NCBI GenBank assembly: GCA_021847385.1
Contig: JAJZTV010000076.1
Coordinates: 1 to 8,839 of the forward strand
Reading direction: 5' to 3'
DNA length: 8,839 nucleotides
Origin: Pseudomonadota bacterium
GTDB taxonomy: Bacteria; Pseudomonadota; Gammaproteobacteria; Burkholderiales; Thiobacillaceae
Positions 5,547 through 8,839 of the stretch are shown piece after piece; position 1 is the first letter of the stretch; each line of letters opens with the position of its first letter. Below the pieces are notes generated by a model. It ran no database searches. It had not been told where the DNA came from and saw nothing but the letters and a program-made list of their open reading frames with translations. A program made the position numbers and the translations under genes.

Positions 5547-5553
5547 CTCTCAA

Positions 5554-7383
5554 ATGCAACTCAAGCCCCTCATCGCGGCCCTGGCCGGCTTCGCCGCCGT
5601 GCCGGCCTTCGCCGCCGATTCGGAAAACACGCTCGGCGAAATCGTCGTGACCGCCACGCGCACCGCGCGCACCGCCGACGACAGCCTGGCCTCGGTCAGC
5701 GTCATCACTCGTCGGGACATCGAACGCAGCCAGGCCCAGTCGGTGCAAGACCTGCTGCGCGGCGTGCCGGGGGTGTCCATCGCCAACAACGGCGGCGCCG
5801 GCAAATCCACCTCGCTGTTCCTGCGCGGCACCGAATCCGACCACGTGCTGGTGCTCATCGACGGCGTCAAGGCCGGTTCGGCCACCTCGGGCCAGGCCGC
5901 GTTCCAGGATATTCCTATCGACCAGATCGAACGCATCGAGATCGTGCGCGGGCCGCGCTCCAGCCTCTACGGCTCCGAGGCCATCGGCGGCGTGATCCAG
6001 ATATTCACCCGGCGCGGCGGCGGCGCGACCGCGCCGCGTTTCAGTATCGGCGGCGGCAGCCACGACACATACACGGCCTCGGCCGGCGTCAGCGGCGGCG
6101 GCGCGGACAGTTGGTACAACATGGCCTTGAGCCGCCGCCAGACCGGCGGCATCAACGCCTGCAATGGCCGGCCCTCGCCGGGCGGCGCCGGTTGCTTTAC
6201 CTACGAGCCCGATCGCGACGGTTACCGCAACGATGCCTTGGTGCTGCGCGCGGGGCATCGCTTCGGCGCCGATGCGGAGATCGATGCGCATTTCCTGCGC
6301 GCCGACAGCGACAACGAGTACGACGGCACGACCAGCAACCAGGCCGGCGGCATCCAGCAGGTGGCCGGCGTGCGTGCGACGCTGCGTCCGCTCGATGCCT
6401 GGCGCATGCAGCTTGCCGCCGGCCAGGCCTTGGATAAATCGAACGGCTACAAAAACCACGTGTTCGCCAATCGCTTCGATACGGCGCGCGACAGCGCCTC
6501 GTGGCAGAACGACCTCACGCTCGGCCGCGATCATCTGCTGACCCTGGGGCTCGACTACCAGGAAGACCATGTCGTCAGCAGTACCGCCTATGCGCTACGC
6601 TCGCGCGACGACACCGGCACCTTCGTGCAATACCAGGGCAACTACGGCGCACATGAGCTGCAAGCCAGCGTTCGCCACGACGACAACGCCCAGTTCGGCG
6701 GCAAGGACACCGGTGGCCTGGCCTGGGGCTACGGCTTCGGCAATGGCATGCGGGTGTTCGCCTCCTACGGCAGCGCGTTCAAGGCCCCGACCTTCAACGA
6801 GCTGTACTATCCCGCCTACGGCAACGCCATGTTGCGGCCCGAGCAGTCGCGCAGCGCCGAGCTGGGCCTGACCGGCGGCGGCGCCATGCGCTGGTCGCTC
6901 AGCGCCTATCGCACCGAGGTGGACAACCTCATCGCCTACGACTCGGCCATCCGAGCGCCGAACAATATCGACCAGGCGCGCATCCTGGGCCTGGAGGCCG
7001 GCGCCGCGACGCGATGGGCGGGCTGGGACGTGAACGCCGGCCTGACCTTGCTCAACCCCGAGCAGCAAGGCGGCAAATACGACGGCAAGCTGTTGCCGCG
7101 CCGCGCCGAGCAATCGGCCCGGCTCGACCTGGACCGCGACTTCGGCGCCTATCGTCTCGGCGCCACCGTGCTGGCCGCGGGCCGCCGCTACGACGACCTC
7201 GCCAACAAGCAAAAGCTCGGCGGCTACGCCACCCTGGACCTGCGCGCGGAATACCGGCCAGCCAAGGATTGGCGCGTGCAGGCCCTGCTCGAAAACCTGT
7301 TCGACAAGGATTACGAGACGGCCTATTTGTACAACCAACCCGGCCGGGGCCTGTACCTGACCCTGCGCTACGCGCCGAAATAG
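5554..7383 (+). CDS. btuB: TonB-dependent vitamin B12 outer-membrane receptor BtuB
   Basis: This 609-residue protein is close to the 614 of E. coli BtuB. It has a signal peptide (MQLKPLIAALAGFAAVPAFA, cleaved near residue 20), then the TonB box EIVVTAT (29-35), a plug domain (about 45-155) with VITRRDIE, DLLRGVPGV, LFLRGTESDHVLVLIDGVK (88-106) and IEIVRGPRSSLYGSEAIGG (128-146), and a 22-strand barrel ending in the aromatic-containing C-terminus LYLTLRYAPK. C203 and C214 flank a short loop before EPDRDGYRND, which may be an extracellular calcium/cobalamin-binding loop closed by a disulfide. It imports cobalamin across the outer membrane using TonB-ExbBD energy. The start is set by the signal peptide and GGAAGGA at 5540-5546; the reading frame is open further upstream, but that part is the riboswitch. 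The B12 riboswitch and btuC/btuD neighbours make the substrate nearly certain. Confidence 0.95.
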   Translation: MQLKPLIAALAGFAAVPAFAADSENTLGEIVVTATRTARTADDSLASVSVITRRDIERSQAQSVQDLLRGVPGVSIANNGGAGKSTSLFLRGTESDHVLVLIDGVKAGSATSGQAAFQDIPIDQIERIEIVRGPRSSLYGSEAIGGVIQIFTRRGGGATAPRFSIGGGSHDTYTASAGVSGGGADSWYNMALSRRQTGGINACNGRPSPGGAGCFTYEPDRDGYRNDALVLRAGHRFGADAEIDAHFLRADSDNEYDGTTSNQAGGIQQVAGVRATLRPLDAWRMQLAAGQALDKSNGYKNHVFANRFDTARDSASWQNDLTLGRDHLLTLGLDYQEDHVVSSTAYALRSRDDTGTFVQYQGNYGAHELQASVRHDDNAQFGGKDTGGLAWGYGFGNGMRVFASYGSAFKAPTFNELYYPAYGNAMLRPEQSRSAELGLTGGGAMRWSLSAYRTEVDNLIAYDSAIRAPNNIDQARILGLEAGAATRWAGWDVNAGLTLLNPEQQGGKYDGKLLPRRAEQSARLDLDRDFGAYRLGATVLAAGRRYDDLANKQKLGGYATLDLRAEYRPAKDWRVQALLENLFDKDYETAYLYNQPGRGLYLTLRYAPK

Positions 7384-7394
7384 GCCCTAAGCCG

Positions 7395-8390
7395 ATGCCC
7401 AGCCGCCGTCGCGCCGTCCTCGTCTTGGCCCTGCTGTCCGCGGCGGCGCTGGCGAGCGTGTGTTTGGCCTTGGCGGTCGGCAGCCTCGCCTTGTCCTGGG
7501 CTTCGGTGTGGGAGGCCCTGCGCGGCCAGGGCGACAGCCTGGCACAAGAAGTGGTGCAAGGCCTGCGCCTGCCGCGCGCCTTGGCCGCCTTCGCCTGCGG
7601 CGGTCTGCTCGCGCTGGCCGGGGCGTTGATGCAGGTGTTGTTGCGCAATCCCTTGGCCGATCCCTATGTGCTCGGCATCTCCGGCGGCGCGGCGGTCGGC
7701 GCGTTGGCGGCGATGCTGCTCGGCGTCGGCCTGGGCTTCGGCATCGAGGCCATGGCCTTTCTCGGCGCGCTCGGCGCGATGCTGTTGGTCTTCGGCCTGG
7801 CGCATGGCGACGGCAGCTGGAGCCAGGCGCGCCTGCTGCTTACCGGGATCATCGTCGCCGCCGGCTGCGGCGCGGCGGTGGCCTTGATGTTGTCCATCGC
7901 GCCGGAACACAAATTACGCGGCATGTTGTTCTGGCTGATGGGCGACGCCAGCCATGCCGGCGATCCTTGGCTGCCGTTGCTGGTATTGGCCGGCGGCCTG
8001 GTCGTGGCCCTGTTCTTCGCTCGCGAACTCAATCTGCTCAGCCGGGGCGCACAGCTCGCCGCCACCTTGGGCGCGAACGTCGCGCGCTTGCGCCTGACCT
8101 TGTATTTTCTCGCCTCCTTGCTGACCGCCGCCGCCGTCACCAGCGTCGGCAGCGTCGGCTTTGTCGGCTTGGTGGTGCCGCATCTGGTGCGCTTGGCCGT
8201 GGGCAACGATCAGCGCCTGTTGTTGCCGGCGGCGGTGCTGGCCGGCGGCGCCCTGTTGACCCTGGCCGACACCCTGGCGCGCACCGTGGTCGCGCCCCAG
8301 CAACTGCCGGTGGGCGTGCTCACCGCGCTGATCGGCGTGCCGGTGTTCCTCTTTCTCTTGGCGCGCGCGCCGCGTGTGGAGCGGATATGA
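7395..8390 (+). CDS. btuC: BtuC-like ABC transporter permease (FecCD family)
   Basis: This 331-residue inner-membrane protein, close to E. coli BtuC (326), is very hydrophobic throughout, as expected for the about ten membrane helices of the FecCD/BtuC family. Family signatures are clear: RLPRALAAFACGGLLALAGA, then MQVLLRNPLADPYVLGISGG, and near the end GSVGFVGLVVPHLVRL, followed by LLPAAVLAGGALLTLADTLAR and QLPVGVLTALIGVPVFLFLL. The GFVGLVVPHLVR segment corresponds to the cytoplasmic loop that couples to the ATPase. It works as a dimer with two ATPase subunits and receives cobalamin from a periplasmic binding protein (BtuF), which is not in the window. It starts 11 bases after the btuB stop, with only a weak ribosome binding site, so translational coupling to btuB is likely. 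Sequence alone cannot separate it from iron-siderophore permeases; the riboswitch and btuB do. Confidence 0.9.
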   Translation: MPSRRRAVLVLALLSAAALASVCLALAVGSLALSWASVWEALRGQGDSLAQEVVQGLRLPRALAAFACGGLLALAGALMQVLLRNPLADPYVLGISGGAAVGALAAMLLGVGLGFGIEAMAFLGALGAMLLVFGLAHGDGSWSQARLLLTGIIVAAGCGAAVALMLSIAPEHKLRGMLFWLMGDASHAGDPWLPLLVLAGGLVVALFFARELNLLSRGAQLAATLGANVARLRLTLYFLASLLTAAAVTSVGSVGFVGLVVPHLVRLAVGNDQRLLLPAAVLAGGALLTLADTLARTVVAPQQLPVGVLTALIGVPVFLFLLARAPRVERI

Positions 8391-8398
8391 CAAGAACC

Positions 8399-8533
8399 GT
8401 TCAACCGCGAAGGGCGCAAAGCCCGCCAAGTCATTTTCGCCGTCATCGCGAGCACCCTGAAGGGCATAAAGCGCGAAGCGCCATGGCGATCCAGTATTTA
8501 TCTTCGCGTTTCCTTGCGCCCTTCGCGGTGAAC
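8399..8533. repeat. Palindromic repeat element between btuC and btuD
   Basis: The element has long inverted ends: a 21-base arm at 8399-8419 (GTTCAACCGCGAAGGGCGCA, then A) and its complement at 8514-8533, perfect except for one extra A in the left arm. A GAAGGGC-xx-AAAG-x-CGAAG-like unit occurs three times: A on + at 8409-8430, B on + at 8459-8478, and C on - at 8502-8524. CGCGAAG (8472-8478) and CTTCGCG (8502-8508) form a nested inner stem, and CGCCATGGCG (8479-8488) is a palindrome. There is no coding sequence. It resembles the dispersed CGCGAAGG-type palindromic repeats of many Proteobacteria (REP- or MITE-like), though I cannot name a family. The right end abuts the btuD ribosome binding site. 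Confidence 0.7.
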
Positions 8534-8547
8534 AAGGATTTCCGCAA

Positions 8548-8839
8548 ATGACCGCGCCGTTGCTCGAGGCCAGGCAGCTCGCCGTGAGCATCGGCGGCCA
8601 AACTATCGTGCGGGGCCTCGACCTGGCCCTAGAATCCGGCACCTGCCTGGCCGTGCTCGGCCGCAACGGCGCGGGCAAGACCACCTTGCTGCACACCTTG
8701 GCCGGGCTGCGTTCGCCCGAGGCGGGCGAGGTGAGGCTCTCCGGCGAGACCTACGCCCGACTCGGCCCGCGCCCCGCCGCGCGGCAGCGGGGATTGTTGT
8801 TGCAGCACCAAGGCGACGCCTTTCCCGCCAGTGTCCTCG
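8548..8839 (+). CDS. btuD: BtuD-like ABC transporter ATP-binding protein (5' end only)
   Basis: Only the first 97 codons lie in the window; the frame stays open to the last base. The Walker A loop GRNGAGKT (38-45) binds ATP. LHTLAGLRSPEAGEVRLSG (48-66) is the typical following helix and strand, and the Q-loop glutamine is Q86 in LLLQHQGD, next to the surface that contacts the permease. Signature motif, Walker B and the switch histidine would be further downstream. It should power cobalamin import with the BtuC-like permease just upstream. The start is supported by AAGGA at 8534-8538, nine bases before the ATG, placed immediately after the palindromic repeat. Genes of this type usually follow the permease directly or overlap it; here the gap is 157 bases because of the repeat. 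A siderophore-type ATPase is the alternative reading. Confidence 0.88.
   Translation, partial: MTAPLLEARQLAVSIGGQTIVRGLDLALESGTCLAVLGRNGAGKTTLLHTLAGLRSPEAGEVRLSGETYARLGPRPAARQRGLLLQHQGDAFPASVL

Noticed and set aside
5209..5553. An in-frame extension of btuB that would add 115 residues at the N-terminus
   Set aside because: The stretch is the promoter end, cobalamin riboswitch and masking hairpin. The signal peptide and Shine-Dalgarno place the true start at 5554.
5260..6570. A 436-codon open frame on the - strand opposite btuB
   Set aside because: It covers both the riboswitch and the btuB start, shows no domain, and is explained by GC-rich codon bias.

Overview
The window is GC-rich and reads almost entirely from the + strand. 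It looks like a betaproteobacterial chromosome. The best taxonomic pointer is a CNP1-like protein (a family known to me mainly from Betaproteobacteria), supported by an RhlE-type helicase coupled to a DUF3301 protein. I cannot name the genus. There are nine coding regions, two of them cut by the window edges, and no tRNA, rRNA, insertion sequence or CRISPR array that I can see.

Layout: (1) 1-680, the 3' end of an rhlE-like DEAD-box helicase gene, translationally coupled to a small membrane-anchored DUF3301 protein. (2) 681-3275, a probable oxidative-stress/redox operon: a short rubrerythrin without a rubredoxin domain, a GlpC/HdrD-like Fe-S protein, and a DUF3501 protein. It is preceded by a promoter region with three alternating TCTAAA-type motifs and carries a strong intrinsic terminator between genes 1 and 2. 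(3) 3276-4584, a cyclopropane-fatty-acyl-phospholipid synthase. (4) 4585-5163, a secreted CNP1-like protein of unknown function. (5) 5164-8839, a vitamin B12 uptake locus: an FNR-box-like dyad, a -10-like hexamer, a cobalamin riboswitch, a hairpin that would mask the btuB ribosome binding site, then btuB (outer-membrane receptor), a btuC-type permease and the start of a btuD-type ATPase.

How the genes fit together: the B12 locus supplies outer- and inner-membrane transport of cobalamin and should be switched off by its own substrate at the level of btuB translation. A palindromic repeat element of about 135 bp sits between btuC and btuD, where such operons usually have almost no spacer. The rubrerythrin trio is the part closest to an undescribed system: the sequence suggests an Fe-S electron carrier serving a peroxide-reducing di-iron protein that has lost its own rubredoxin module, with DUF3501 as an unexplained third partner.
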